This document shows positions 49,945-59,475 of a DNA stretch of 64,000 nt, piece after piece; position 1 is the stretch's first letter; each line of letters opens with the position of its first letter. The position numbers were made by a program, and so were the translations under genes. Source of the DNA: Streptococcus mitis B6 (lineage in GTDB: Bacteria; Bacillota; Bacilli; Lactobacillales; Streptococcaceae); assembly GCF_000027165.1 (NCBI RefSeq), contig NC_013853.1:682001-746000 (forward strand). Reading direction: 5' to 3'. The notes beneath the pieces are model-generated. The model saw only the letters and a list, made by a program, of their open reading frames with translations, was not told where the DNA came from and did no database searches.

Positions 49945-51669
49945 ATGAAACACCTATTATCTTACTTCAACCCCTACATCAAGGAATCCATTTTAGCACC
50001 CTTGTTCAAGCTACTAGAAGCTGTGTTTGAGCTCTTAGTTCCCATGGTGATTGCAGGAATTGTTGACCAATCCTTGCCCCAGAAAAATCAAGGTCATCTC
50101 TGGATGCAGATTGGTCTGCTCCTTATATTTGCAGTGATTGGCGTTTTAGTGGCCTTGATAGCCCAGTTTTACTCAGCTAAGGCTGCGGTAGGTTTTGCCA
50201 AAGGACTGACAAACGATCTTTATCATCATATTTTGTCTTTACCTAAGGATAGTAGAGACCGTTTGACAACTTCTAGCTTGGTCACTCGCTTGACTTCGGA
50301 TACCTACCAGATTCAGACTGGGATCAATCAATTCCTGCGTCTCTTTTTGCGAGCGCCCATTATCGTTTTTGGGGCTATCTTTATGGCCTATCGAATCTCA
50401 GCTGAGCTGACTTTCTGGTTCTTGGTCATGGTTGTCATTTTGACCATAGTCATTGTAGGCCTTTCTCGGTTAGTCAATCCTCTCTACAGCAGTCTCAGAA
50501 AGAAAACGGACCAACTAGTTCAGGAAACACGCCAGCAATTACAAGGGATGAGAGTTATTCGTGCTTTTGGACAAGAAAAACGAGAGTTACAGATTTTTCA
50601 AACTCTTAACCAAGTCTATGCTAGATTACAAGAAAAGACAGGTTTCTGGTCCAGTTTATTAACCCCTTTGACCTATCTGATTGTGAATGGAACTCTCCTC
50701 GTCATCATCTGGCAGGGCTATATTTCTATTCAAGGAGGATTACTCAGTCAAGGTGCTCTCATTGCCCTTATTAATTATCTCCTACAGATCTTGGTGGAAT
50801 TGGTCAAGCTAGCTATGCTAATAAATTCTCTCAACCAGACCTATATCTCAGCCAAGCGAATCGAGGAAGTTTTTGCTGAGGCTCCAGAAGATATTCATTT
50901 AGAATTAGAGAAAAAGCAAGTTACCAGCAATCAGGTTTTACAAGTTCAAGAATTGACCTTTACTTATCCTGATGCGGCCCAGCCTTCTCTGAGAGACATT
51001 TCCTTTGATATGAAGCAAGGGCAAATCCTTGGTATCATTGGAGGAACGGGTTCTGGTAAATCAAGTTTGGTGCAACTCATTCTTGGACTTTATCCAGCAG
51101 ACAAGGGTAGCATTTCACTTTATCGAGATGGATCTAGTCCTCTTAATTTGGAGCAGTGGCGGTCTTGGATTGCCTATGTGCCCCAAAAAGTCGAACTTTT
51201 TAAGGGAACTATTCGTTCCAACCTGACTCTAGGTTTAGATCAAGAAGTAACTGACCAAGAACTTTGGCACGCCTTGGAAATTGCGCAAGCAAAGGATTTT
51301 GTCAGTGAAAAGGAAGGGCTTTTGGATGCCCTAGTTGAGGCAGGAGGGAGAAATTTCTCAGGTGGACAAAAACAAAGGCTGTCTATCGCTCGAGCAGTCT
51401 TGCGCCAAGCTCCATTTCTCATCCTAGATGATGCGACCTCGGCCCTCGACACTATTACCGAGTCCAAGCTCTTGAAAGCTATCCGAGAAAACTTACCAAA
51501 TACAGGATTAATCTTGATTTCTCAACGAACCTCGACGCTTCGTATGGCTGACCAGATTCTCCTCTTGGAAAAAGGTGAGTTACTAGCTGTTGGCAAGCAT
51601 GAGGATTTGATGAAGACTAGTCAAGTCTATCGTGAAATCAATGCATCCCAACATGGAAAGGAGGACTAG
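49945..51669 (+). CDS. ABC exporter half-transporter with degenerate Walker B
   Basis: 574 residues. Six membrane segments in the first 300, then the ATPase: Walker A GGTGSGKSS near 365, signature FSGGQKQR near 472. The Walker B glutamate is replaced by aspartate (LILDDATSALD), as in the non-catalytic site of heterodimeric exporters such as TM287/288 or BmrCD. The partner gene follows, starting 2 bp after its stop. Probably multidrug-type export; substrate unknown. Confidence 0.85.
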   Translation: MKHLLSYFNPYIKESILAPLFKLLEAVFELLVPMVIAGIVDQSLPQKNQGHLWMQIGLLLIFAVIGVLVALIAQFYSAKAAVGFAKGLTNDLYHHILSLPKDSRDRLTTSSLVTRLTSDTYQIQTGINQFLRLFLRAPIIVFGAIFMAYRISAELTFWFLVMVVILTIVIVGLSRLVNPLYSSLRKKTDQLVQETRQQLQGMRVIRAFGQEKRELQIFQTLNQVYARLQEKTGFWSSLLTPLTYLIVNGTLLVIIWQGYISIQGGLLSQGALIALINYLLQILVELVKLAMLINSLNQTYISAKRIEEVFAEAPEDIHLELEKKQVTSNQVLQVQELTFTYPDAAQPSLRDISFDMKQGQILGIIGGTGSGKSSLVQLILGLYPADKGSISLYRDGSSPLNLEQWRSWIAYVPQKVELFKGTIRSNLTLGLDQEVTDQELWHALEIAQAKDFVSEKEGLLDALVEAGGRNFSGGQKQRLSIARAVLRQAPFLILDDATSALDTITESKLLKAIRENLPNTGLILISQRTSTLRMADQILLLEKGELLAVGKHEDLMKTSQVYREINASQHGKED

Positions 51670-51670
51670 C

Positions 51671-53419
51671 ATGAGACGACAAACTGCAAACCAGACGCTC
51701 AAACGTTTAGCCATAGATTTAGCCAGCCATCCCTTCCTCCTTTTCCTAGCCTTTCTAGGAACTGTTACCCAGGTTGTTTTATCGATTTACCTACCTATCT
51801 TGATTGGGCAGGTCATAGACCAAGTTCTAGTAGCTGCTTCTTCACCAGTTTTTTGGCAGATTTTCATTCAAATGGTCTTGGTAGTCATAGGAAATACCTT
51901 AGTTCAATGGGTCAATCCTCTCCTTTATAATCGCCTAATTTTCTCTTATACCAGAGACTTGCGAGAGCGAATCATCTATAAGCTCCATCGGTTACCGATT
52001 GCCTTTGTGGATCGACAAGGAAGTGGAGAAATGGTCAGTCGTGTAACCACGGACATTGAACAGTTAGTAGCTGGTTTGACCATGATTTTTAACCAATTTT
52101 TCATTGGAGTCTTGATGATTTTGGTTAGTATTCTAGCCATGCTCCAAATCCATCTCCTCATGACTCTCTTAGTCTTATTGTTGACGCCACTATCCATGGT
52201 GATTTCACGCTTTATTGCCAAACGCTCCTATCATCTCTTTCAGAAGCAAACAGAGACAAGAGGAATTCAGACTCAGTTGATCGAAGAATCGCTTAGCCAG
52301 CAGACCATTATCCAGTCCTTTAATGCTCAGGAAGAGTTTATTCAAAGATTGCATAAGGCTAATGAAAACTACGCAGGTTATTCTCAGTCAGCCATCTTTT
52401 ATTCATCAACGGTTAATCCTTCGACTCGCTTTGTCAACGCGCTCATTTATGCACTTTTAGCTGGAGTGGGAGCTTATCGTATCATGATAGGCTCTACCTT
52501 GACCATTGGACGCTTAGTGACTTTTTTGAACTATGTTCAACAGTACACCAAGCCTTTTAACGATATTTCTTCAGTGCTAGCTGAGTTGCAAAGTGCTCTC
52601 GCTTGCGCAGAGCGCGTCTATGCTGTCTTAGAAAGCTCTGAGGTGGCTGAAACAGGTAAGGAAGTCTTGACCAGTGACCAAGTTAGGGGAGCTATTTCCT
52701 TTAAACAGGTTTCTTTTGGCTACCATCCTGAAAAGATTTTGATTAAGGATTTATCTATTGATATTCCAGCTGGTAGCAAGGTTGCTATTGTTGGTCCGAC
52801 AGGTGCCGGAAAATCAACCCTTATCAATCTTCTCATGCGTTTTTATCCCATTAACTCTGGAGATATCTTGCTGGATGGGAAATCCATTTATGATTATACC
52901 CGAGCATCATTGAGACAGCAGTTTGGCATGGTGCTCCAAGAAACCTGGCTCAAGCAAGGGACCATTCATGACAATATTGCCTTCGGCAATCCTGATGCTA
53001 GTCGGGAGCAAGTGATTGCTGCTGCCAAAGCAGCCAATGCAGACTTTTTCATCCAACAGTTGCCACAGGGTTACGATACCAAGTTGGAAAATGCTGGAGA
53101 ATCTCTCTCTGTTGGTCAGTCCCAGCTTTTGACTATTGCCCGAGTCTTTCTGGCTATTCCAAAGATTCTTATCTTAGACGAGGCGACTTCCTCCATCGAT
53201 ACACGAACAGAAGTGCTGGTACAGGATGCCTTTGCTAAACTCATGAAGGGAAGAACAAGCTTTATCATTGCCCACCGTTTGTCAACCATTCAGGATGCGG
53301 ATTTGATTCTTGTCTTGGTGGAGGGCGACATTGTTGAGTATGGGAGCCATCAGAAACTCATGGCTCGAAAGGGCAAGTATTATCAAATGCAGCAAGCAGC
53401 AGATTTTAGCTTTGAATAA
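51671..53419 (+). CDS. ABC exporter half-transporter, catalytic partner
   Basis: 582 residues from ATG 51671, chosen for the AAAGGAGGA site upstream. Six membrane segments, Walker A GPTGAGKST near 376, Walker B ILILDEATSSID with the catalytic glutamate and a switch His in IIAHRLST. The signature is altered to LSVGQSQL instead of LSGGQ, so the heterodimer has one consensus and one degenerate ATP site. Last gene of the unit, followed by a terminator. Confidence 0.85.
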   Translation: MRRQTANQTLKRLAIDLASHPFLLFLAFLGTVTQVVLSIYLPILIGQVIDQVLVAASSPVFWQIFIQMVLVVIGNTLVQWVNPLLYNRLIFSYTRDLRERIIYKLHRLPIAFVDRQGSGEMVSRVTTDIEQLVAGLTMIFNQFFIGVLMILVSILAMLQIHLLMTLLVLLLTPLSMVISRFIAKRSYHLFQKQTETRGIQTQLIEESLSQQTIIQSFNAQEEFIQRLHKANENYAGYSQSAIFYSSTVNPSTRFVNALIYALLAGVGAYRIMIGSTLTIGRLVTFLNYVQQYTKPFNDISSVLAELQSALACAERVYAVLESSEVAETGKEVLTSDQVRGAISFKQVSFGYHPEKILIKDLSIDIPAGSKVAIVGPTGAGKSTLINLLMRFYPINSGDILLDGKSIYDYTRASLRQQFGMVLQETWLKQGTIHDNIAFGNPDASREQVIAAAKAANADFFIQQLPQGYDTKLENAGESLSVGQSQLLTIARVFLAIPKILILDEATSSIDTRTEVLVQDAFAKLMKGRTSFIIAHRLSTIQDADLILVLVEGDIVEYGSHQKLMARKGKYYQMQQAADFSFE

Positions 53420-53445
53420 GCCATTCTCTTTTGAAAGTTTATGGA

Positions 53446-53475
53446 CGAAAAAAGTTGCCTTCGGGTGACTTTTTT
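53446..53475 (+). terminator. Terminator after the ABC exporter pair
   Basis: AAAAAAGTTGCC-TTCG-GGTGACTTTTTT hairpin with T-run. Confidence 0.8.
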
Positions 53476-53483
53476 GTTACAAT
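53475..53483 (+). promoter_or_regulatory. Extended -10 promoter of the amidohydrolase pseudogene
   Basis: TGTTACAAT immediately after the terminator, 37 bp before the ATG. Confidence 0.5.
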
Positions 53484-53520
53484 AGCTAGAAAAAATCAAG
53501 GCCTTAGAAGGAGAAAAACA

Positions 53521-54758
53521 ATGAAAGTCTATCAGCATGTAAATATCGTGACTTGTGATCAAGATTTCCATGTTTATCTAGATGGAATCTTAGCCGTTAA
53601 GGATTCTCCAATCGTCTATGTTGGTTAAGAGAAGTCAGAGATTTTAGAGCAAGCTGAGCAGATTATAGACTATCAGGGAGCCTGTATTATGCCTGGTTTG
53701 GTCAATTGTCACACCCATTCTGCTATGACAGGATTGAGAGGAATTCGAGATGATAGCAATCTCCATGAATGGCTCAATGACTATATCGGCCAGCAGAAGC
53801 AGGATTTACTCCTGACATGACTACCAAGGCGGTTAAAGAAGCTATGATAGAGATGCTCCAGTCGGGAACAACAACCTTTAACGATATGTATAATCCCAAT
53901 GGTGTGGATATTGAACGGATTTATCAGGCAGTGAAAGATTCCAAGATGCGTTGTTATTTCTCACCTACCCTCTTTTCTTCTGAGGCGGAGACAACTAATG
54001 AAACTATAAGCAGAACTCGAGCAATCATTGAAGAAATTATTGGCTATAAAAATCCAAATTTCAAGGTTATGGTAGCCCCTCATTCTCCATACAGCTGTAA
54101 TCAAGACTTGCTACAAGCGAGTTTAGACATGGCAAAAGAACTGAATATTCCTATCCATATCCATGTGGCGGAGACCAAGGAGGAATCAGGAATTATACTG
54201 AAACGATACGGTAAACGTCCTCTTGCTTTTCTCGAAGAACTGGGTTACTTAGATCATCCGTCCGTCTTTGCTCACGGGGTTGAATTAAACGAGAGAGAAA
54301 TTGAAAGCTTGGCAATGTCTCAAGTATCTATCGCGCATAATCCTATCAGTAATCTTAAATTAGCCTCAGGAATTGCTCCAATTATCCAGCTCCCAAAAGC
54401 AGGAGTGGCAGTAGGAATTGCGACAGATTCAGTTGCTTCCAACAACAACCTTGATATGTTTGAGGAAGGACGGACTGCAGCCCTTCTTCAGAAGATGAAA
54501 AGTGGAGATGCCAGCCAATTTCCTATTGAAACAGCTCTCAAGGCTCTGACAATCGAAGGGGCTAAGGTTCTTGGAATGGACGAACAGATAGGAAGTCTGG
54601 AAGTCGGCAAGCAAGCAGATTTTCTCGTTATTCAACCACAAGGGAAAATTCATCTCCAACCTAAAGAAAATATGCTCTCTCACCTGGTTTATGCTGTCAA
54701 ATCCAGTGATGTAGATGATGTTTATATCGCTGGACAACAGGTTGTTAAGCAAGGTTAA
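53521..54758 (+). pseudogene. Atz/Trz-type amidohydrolase gene with a nonsense mutation and a frameshift
   Basis: ATG 53521 with AAGGAG upstream starts MKVYQHVNIVTCDQDFHVYL. The frame stops at TAA 53626-53628, where the context IVYVG-stop-EKSEIL suggests a former CAA codon. The frame continues through the metal motif NCHTHSAMTGLRG until a one-base deletion near 53787/53788 (ATCGGCCAGC, where ATC TGG CCA would restore the frame). The last 313 residues (from 53817) are open and contain HIHVAETKEE and ATDSVASNNNLDMFEE, the remaining metal-binding residues of cytosine/methylthioadenosine-deaminase-like hydrolases. Restored length is about 412 residues. It cannot make a functional enzyme as it stands. 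Confidence 0.9.
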
Positions 54759-54807
54759 GTCCTGACAGTAGAACTTTAAAATAAAAATCACAAAAATTTT
54801 AAAAAAT

Positions 54808-56350
54808 GGTAACTTCTAAAACTAACTTCCAGTTTCCCACAACCTAGCTTTTAGTATGAGAAAAATGCGTGAAATCAGTGGAAATCCGTCTTAGACTAAC
54901 TTCCACTGGTTTTCTTTTTCTTGATATATAAGGGTTCAAAAGCGAAAAGACTCAGAAAAAAGTGCACGACAAATAGCCCTAAAACAGAGTCGTCTTAGAG
55001 TAAATTCCAGTTGCTAGCGTTTAGTGTGAGACTTTTCGATGGTGATAAGATGTGTAGTTAGAGGGGAAAATTCCCTTTATTTCAATAAATCAGGTGATAA
55101 GTGTGTGTCTTCTGGTTTGACAAATTGGCAACCCAGAAGAGCAGCGATGTCCTCGCCAAAGGTGAAGGTGAAGACGTCGTAAGCAGATTTTCCTTGAAAC
55201 TCTTCTCGTTTCAAGGAATTGACATGGGAAATGACTAGATTGACGTCTTTCTGAGTCAGCTGGTCAAAGGAAGTGCCCTTGGGAAGAATGGCTCGCAAAA
55301 CCGTATGGTTCTTCTCAATCCGCCCCTTCTGGTCAGGACGGCTAGGGTCGCAGAAGTAGAGGTGAGACTTCCCATCAATGTCTCGCTCAAGCTCCTCCAC
55401 ATAGGCGAACTCAGATCCGTTGTCTGTGAGAATGACAGGGAACAGCTGATGGAACGCATACCCTCCGTCCATGACTCTTTCTTTCAAAGCTGCGAATTTA
55501 GTGGCGACTTCCAGAGCAGTCTTGTTGTCCAAAAGCAAGGCGAAGAGGAAATTACAGAAGGAAACGTTGAAGGTGAGCAGTAGCTTTCCACCAGGTCTGC
55601 CGATGACCGTGTCCATTTCCAACCATTTGAAGAAATCATCAGTTTCTCGTAACTCTTGGAAATCTTGATAGGTCCGCCCAATTTTCAGCTCTTTGGGAAT
55701 AGCTACTTTTCTGGATTTTCTGCGTTCCTTGAACGTGACCATCCGAGGGAAATCAATGGGCTTGGCTGTCAGATAGCCCAGCTTGGCATGCCGATACACC
55801 GTAGCTTTCGACACAGGTAGGTTATGTGTCTGAATGATATGGTAGATGCTTTGTTTCTTCTGGATGCCTAGGGTTAAGATCTTGTCCATCTGATAAAAAC
55901 TTTCCTTGTTTAGGGGAATGCCCTGTCTGGATTCCCTCAACATAGTCTCGTACTGCTCCTGTGCCTTTTTCGCGTAGTAAAGATAGCGGTTAAACCCACA
56001 ATCCGTCCTCTTTTTTGGACAGTTGTTACAGACATAAGGAGCTTTTTTGAGAAGAGGGCAATCCGTGCAATCAGATTTGACGGATGTTGGATGCATGATG
56101 CGATTGCGCTTGATTTCCTTTGAAATCGTTGACGGGTCTTTCCCCATCTTCTCAGCGATGGAACGGAAAGTCTCCTGTTGGCTGATTCCAGTTTGGATGT
56201 CAATACGGTCTTCTAGAGTGAGATGTTTTTGTTTTTTCGTCATGAGGTGCCTCCTCACGAAAAGTCTCAGACTTAATTCTAGCATAATTCATCGTCTGAG
56301 ACTAACTTCCAGTTTTGGGAGAGAGATGGAAGTTACTTTGAGAAGTTACG
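54808..56350 (-). mobile_element. IS30-family element, array copy 1
   Basis: Same ends and size as the single copy at 15253. It differs from copies 2-4 by G instead of A at 56249, in the transposase Shine-Dalgarno region; I saw no other difference between them. Confidence 0.93.
55077..56243 (-). CDS. IS30-family transposase, array copy 1
   Basis: 388 residues, start ATG at 56243. DDE residues (Asp211, Asp274, Glu310), N-terminal helix-turn-helix and CxxC cluster are intact. The protein is identical to those of copies 2-4 from this start; the ribosome-binding site is AGGAGGC here. Confidence 0.93.
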   Translation of the reverse strand: MTKKQKHLTLEDRIDIQTGISQQETFRSIAEKMGKDPSTISKEIKRNRIMHPTSVKSDCTDCPLLKKAPYVCNNCPKKRTDCGFNRYLYYAKKAQEQYETMLRESRQGIPLNKESFYQMDKILTLGIQKKQSIYHIIQTHNLPVSKATVYRHAKLGYLTAKPIDFPRMVTFKERRKSRKVAIPKELKIGRTYQDFQELRETDDFFKWLEMDTVIGRPGGKLLLTFNVSFCNFLFALLLDNKTALEVATKFAALKERVMDGGYAFHQLFPVILTDNGSEFAYVEELERDIDGKSHLYFCDPSRPDQKGRIEKNHTVLRAILPKGTSFDQLTQKDVNLVISHVNSLKREEFQGKSAYDVFTFTFGEDIAALLGCQFVKPEDTHLSPDLLK

Positions 56351-56363
56351 AATTTTAAAAAAG

Positions 56364-57906
56364 GGTAACTTCTAAAACTAACTTCCAGTTTCCCACAACC
56401 TAGCTTTTAGTATGAGAAAAATGCGTGAAATCAGTGGAAATCCGTCTTAGACTAACTTCCACTGGTTTTCTTTTTCTTGATATATAAGGGTTCAAAAGCG
56501 AAAAGACTCAGAAAAAAGTGCACGACAAATAGCCCTAAAACAGAGTCGTCTTAGAGTAAATTCCAGTTGCTAGCGTTTAGTGTGAGACTTTTCGATGGTG
56601 ATAAGATGTGTAGTTAGAGGGGAAAATTCCCTTTATTTCAATAAATCAGGTGATAAGTGTGTGTCTTCTGGTTTGACAAATTGGCAACCCAGAAGAGCAG
56701 CGATGTCCTCGCCAAAGGTGAAGGTGAAGACGTCGTAAGCAGATTTTCCTTGAAACTCTTCTCGTTTCAAGGAATTGACATGGGAAATGACTAGATTGAC
56801 GTCTTTCTGAGTCAGCTGGTCAAAGGAAGTGCCCTTGGGAAGAATGGCTCGCAAAACCGTATGGTTCTTCTCAATCCGCCCCTTCTGGTCAGGACGGCTA
56901 GGGTCGCAGAAGTAGAGGTGAGACTTCCCATCAATGTCTCGCTCAAGCTCCTCCACATAGGCGAACTCAGATCCGTTGTCTGTGAGAATGACAGGGAACA
57001 GCTGATGGAACGCATACCCTCCGTCCATGACTCTTTCTTTCAAAGCTGCGAATTTAGTGGCGACTTCCAGAGCAGTCTTGTTGTCCAAAAGCAAGGCGAA
57101 GAGGAAATTACAGAAGGAAACGTTGAAGGTGAGCAGTAGCTTTCCACCAGGTCTGCCGATGACCGTGTCCATTTCCAACCATTTGAAGAAATCATCAGTT
57201 TCTCGTAACTCTTGGAAATCTTGATAGGTCCGCCCAATTTTCAGCTCTTTGGGAATAGCTACTTTTCTGGATTTTCTGCGTTCCTTGAACGTGACCATCC
57301 GAGGGAAATCAATGGGCTTGGCTGTCAGATAGCCCAGCTTGGCATGCCGATACACCGTAGCTTTCGACACAGGTAGGTTATGTGTCTGAATGATATGGTA
57401 GATGCTTTGTTTCTTCTGGATGCCTAGGGTTAAGATCTTGTCCATCTGATAAAAACTTTCCTTGTTTAGGGGAATGCCCTGTCTGGATTCCCTCAACATA
57501 GTCTCGTACTGCTCCTGTGCCTTTTTCGCGTAGTAAAGATAGCGGTTAAACCCACAATCCGTCCTCTTTTTTGGACAGTTGTTACAGACATAAGGAGCTT
57601 TTTTGAGAAGAGGGCAATCCGTGCAATCAGATTTGACGGATGTTGGATGCATGATGCGATTGCGCTTGATTTCCTTTGAAATCGTTGACGGGTCTTTCCC
57701 CATCTTCTCAGCGATGGAACGGAAAGTCTCCTGTTGGCTGATTCCAGTTTGGATGTCAATACGGTCTTCTAGAGTGAGATGTTTTTGTTTTTTCGTCATG
57801 AGGTACCTCCTCACGAAAAGTCTCAGACTTAATTCTAGCATAATTCATCGTCTGAGACTAACTTCCAGTTTTGGGAGAGAGATGGAAGTTACTTTGAGAA
57901 GTTACG
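56364..57906 (-). mobile_element. IS30-family element, array copy 2
   Basis: As copy 1, but with A at 57805, giving AGGAGGT as ribosome-binding site and a GGTACC palindrome. Confidence 0.93.
56633..57799 (-). CDS. IS30-family transposase, array copy 2
   Basis: 388 residues, intact, identical to the other array copies. The ribosome-binding site AGGAGGT is fully complementary to the 16S rRNA tail, one pair more than in copy 1. Confidence 0.93.
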   Translation of the reverse strand: MTKKQKHLTLEDRIDIQTGISQQETFRSIAEKMGKDPSTISKEIKRNRIMHPTSVKSDCTDCPLLKKAPYVCNNCPKKRTDCGFNRYLYYAKKAQEQYETMLRESRQGIPLNKESFYQMDKILTLGIQKKQSIYHIIQTHNLPVSKATVYRHAKLGYLTAKPIDFPRMVTFKERRKSRKVAIPKELKIGRTYQDFQELRETDDFFKWLEMDTVIGRPGGKLLLTFNVSFCNFLFALLLDNKTALEVATKFAALKERVMDGGYAFHQLFPVILTDNGSEFAYVEELERDIDGKSHLYFCDPSRPDQKGRIEKNHTVLRAILPKGTSFDQLTQKDVNLVISHVNSLKREEFQGKSAYDVFTFTFGEDIAALLGCQFVKPEDTHLSPDLLK

Positions 57907-57919
57907 AATTTTAAAAAAG

Positions 57920-59462
57920 GGTAACTTCTAAAACTAACTTCCAGTTTCCCACAACCTAGCTTTTAGTATGAGAAAAATGCGTGAAATCAGTGGAAATCCG
58001 TCTTAGACTAACTTCCACTGGTTTTCTTTTTCTTGATATATAAGGGTTCAAAAGCGAAAAGACTCAGAAAAAAGTGCACGACAAATAGCCCTAAAACAGA
58101 GTCGTCTTAGAGTAAATTCCAGTTGCTAGCGTTTAGTGTGAGACTTTTCGATGGTGATAAGATGTGTAGTTAGAGGGGAAAATTCCCTTTATTTCAATAA
58201 ATCAGGTGATAAGTGTGTGTCTTCTGGTTTGACAAATTGGCAACCCAGAAGAGCAGCGATGTCCTCGCCAAAGGTGAAGGTGAAGACGTCGTAAGCAGAT
58301 TTTCCTTGAAACTCTTCTCGTTTCAAGGAATTGACATGGGAAATGACTAGATTGACGTCTTTCTGAGTCAGCTGGTCAAAGGAAGTGCCCTTGGGAAGAA
58401 TGGCTCGCAAAACCGTATGGTTCTTCTCAATCCGCCCCTTCTGGTCAGGACGGCTAGGGTCGCAGAAGTAGAGGTGAGACTTCCCATCAATGTCTCGCTC
58501 AAGCTCCTCCACATAGGCGAACTCAGATCCGTTGTCTGTGAGAATGACAGGGAACAGCTGATGGAACGCATACCCTCCGTCCATGACTCTTTCTTTCAAA
58601 GCTGCGAATTTAGTGGCGACTTCCAGAGCAGTCTTGTTGTCCAAAAGCAAGGCGAAGAGGAAATTACAGAAGGAAACGTTGAAGGTGAGCAGTAGCTTTC
58701 CACCAGGTCTGCCGATGACCGTGTCCATTTCCAACCATTTGAAGAAATCATCAGTTTCTCGTAACTCTTGGAAATCTTGATAGGTCCGCCCAATTTTCAG
58801 CTCTTTGGGAATAGCTACTTTTCTGGATTTTCTGCGTTCCTTGAACGTGACCATCCGAGGGAAATCAATGGGCTTGGCTGTCAGATAGCCCAGCTTGGCA
58901 TGCCGATACACCGTAGCTTTCGACACAGGTAGGTTATGTGTCTGAATGATATGGTAGATGCTTTGTTTCTTCTGGATGCCTAGGGTTAAGATCTTGTCCA
59001 TCTGATAAAAACTTTCCTTGTTTAGGGGAATGCCCTGTCTGGATTCCCTCAACATAGTCTCGTACTGCTCCTGTGCCTTTTTCGCGTAGTAAAGATAGCG
59101 GTTAAACCCACAATCCGTCCTCTTTTTTGGACAGTTGTTACAGACATAAGGAGCTTTTTTGAGAAGAGGGCAATCCGTGCAATCAGATTTGACGGATGTT
59201 GGATGCATGATGCGATTGCGCTTGATTTCCTTTGAAATCGTTGACGGGTCTTTCCCCATCTTCTCAGCGATGGAACGGAAAGTCTCCTGTTGGCTGATTC
59301 CAGTTTGGATGTCAATACGGTCTTCTAGAGTGAGATGTTTTTGTTTTTTCGTCATGAGGTACCTCCTCACGAAAAGTCTCAGACTTAATTCTAGCATAAT
59401 TCATCGTCTGAGACTAACTTCCAGTTTTGGGAGAGAGATGGAAGTTACTTTGAGAAGTTACG
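57920..59462 (-). mobile_element. IS30-family element, array copy 3
   Basis: Appears identical to copy 2, with A at 59361. Confidence 0.93.
58189..59355 (-). CDS. IS30-family transposase, array copy 3
   Basis: 388 residues, intact, same sequence and ribosome-binding site as copy 2. Confidence 0.93.
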   Translation of the reverse strand: MTKKQKHLTLEDRIDIQTGISQQETFRSIAEKMGKDPSTISKEIKRNRIMHPTSVKSDCTDCPLLKKAPYVCNNCPKKRTDCGFNRYLYYAKKAQEQYETMLRESRQGIPLNKESFYQMDKILTLGIQKKQSIYHIIQTHNLPVSKATVYRHAKLGYLTAKPIDFPRMVTFKERRKSRKVAIPKELKIGRTYQDFQELRETDDFFKWLEMDTVIGRPGGKLLLTFNVSFCNFLFALLLDNKTALEVATKFAALKERVMDGGYAFHQLFPVILTDNGSEFAYVEELERDIDGKSHLYFCDPSRPDQKGRIEKNHTVLRAILPKGTSFDQLTQKDVNLVISHVNSLKREEFQGKSAYDVFTFTFGEDIAALLGCQFVKPEDTHLSPDLLK

Positions 59463-59475
59463 AATTTTAAAAAAG

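Noticed and set aside
53817..54758. Independent shorter amidohydrolase starting at 53817
   Set aside because: It lacks the N-terminal strand and the HxH metal motif needed for activity and has no ribosome-binding site; treated as part of the pseudogene.
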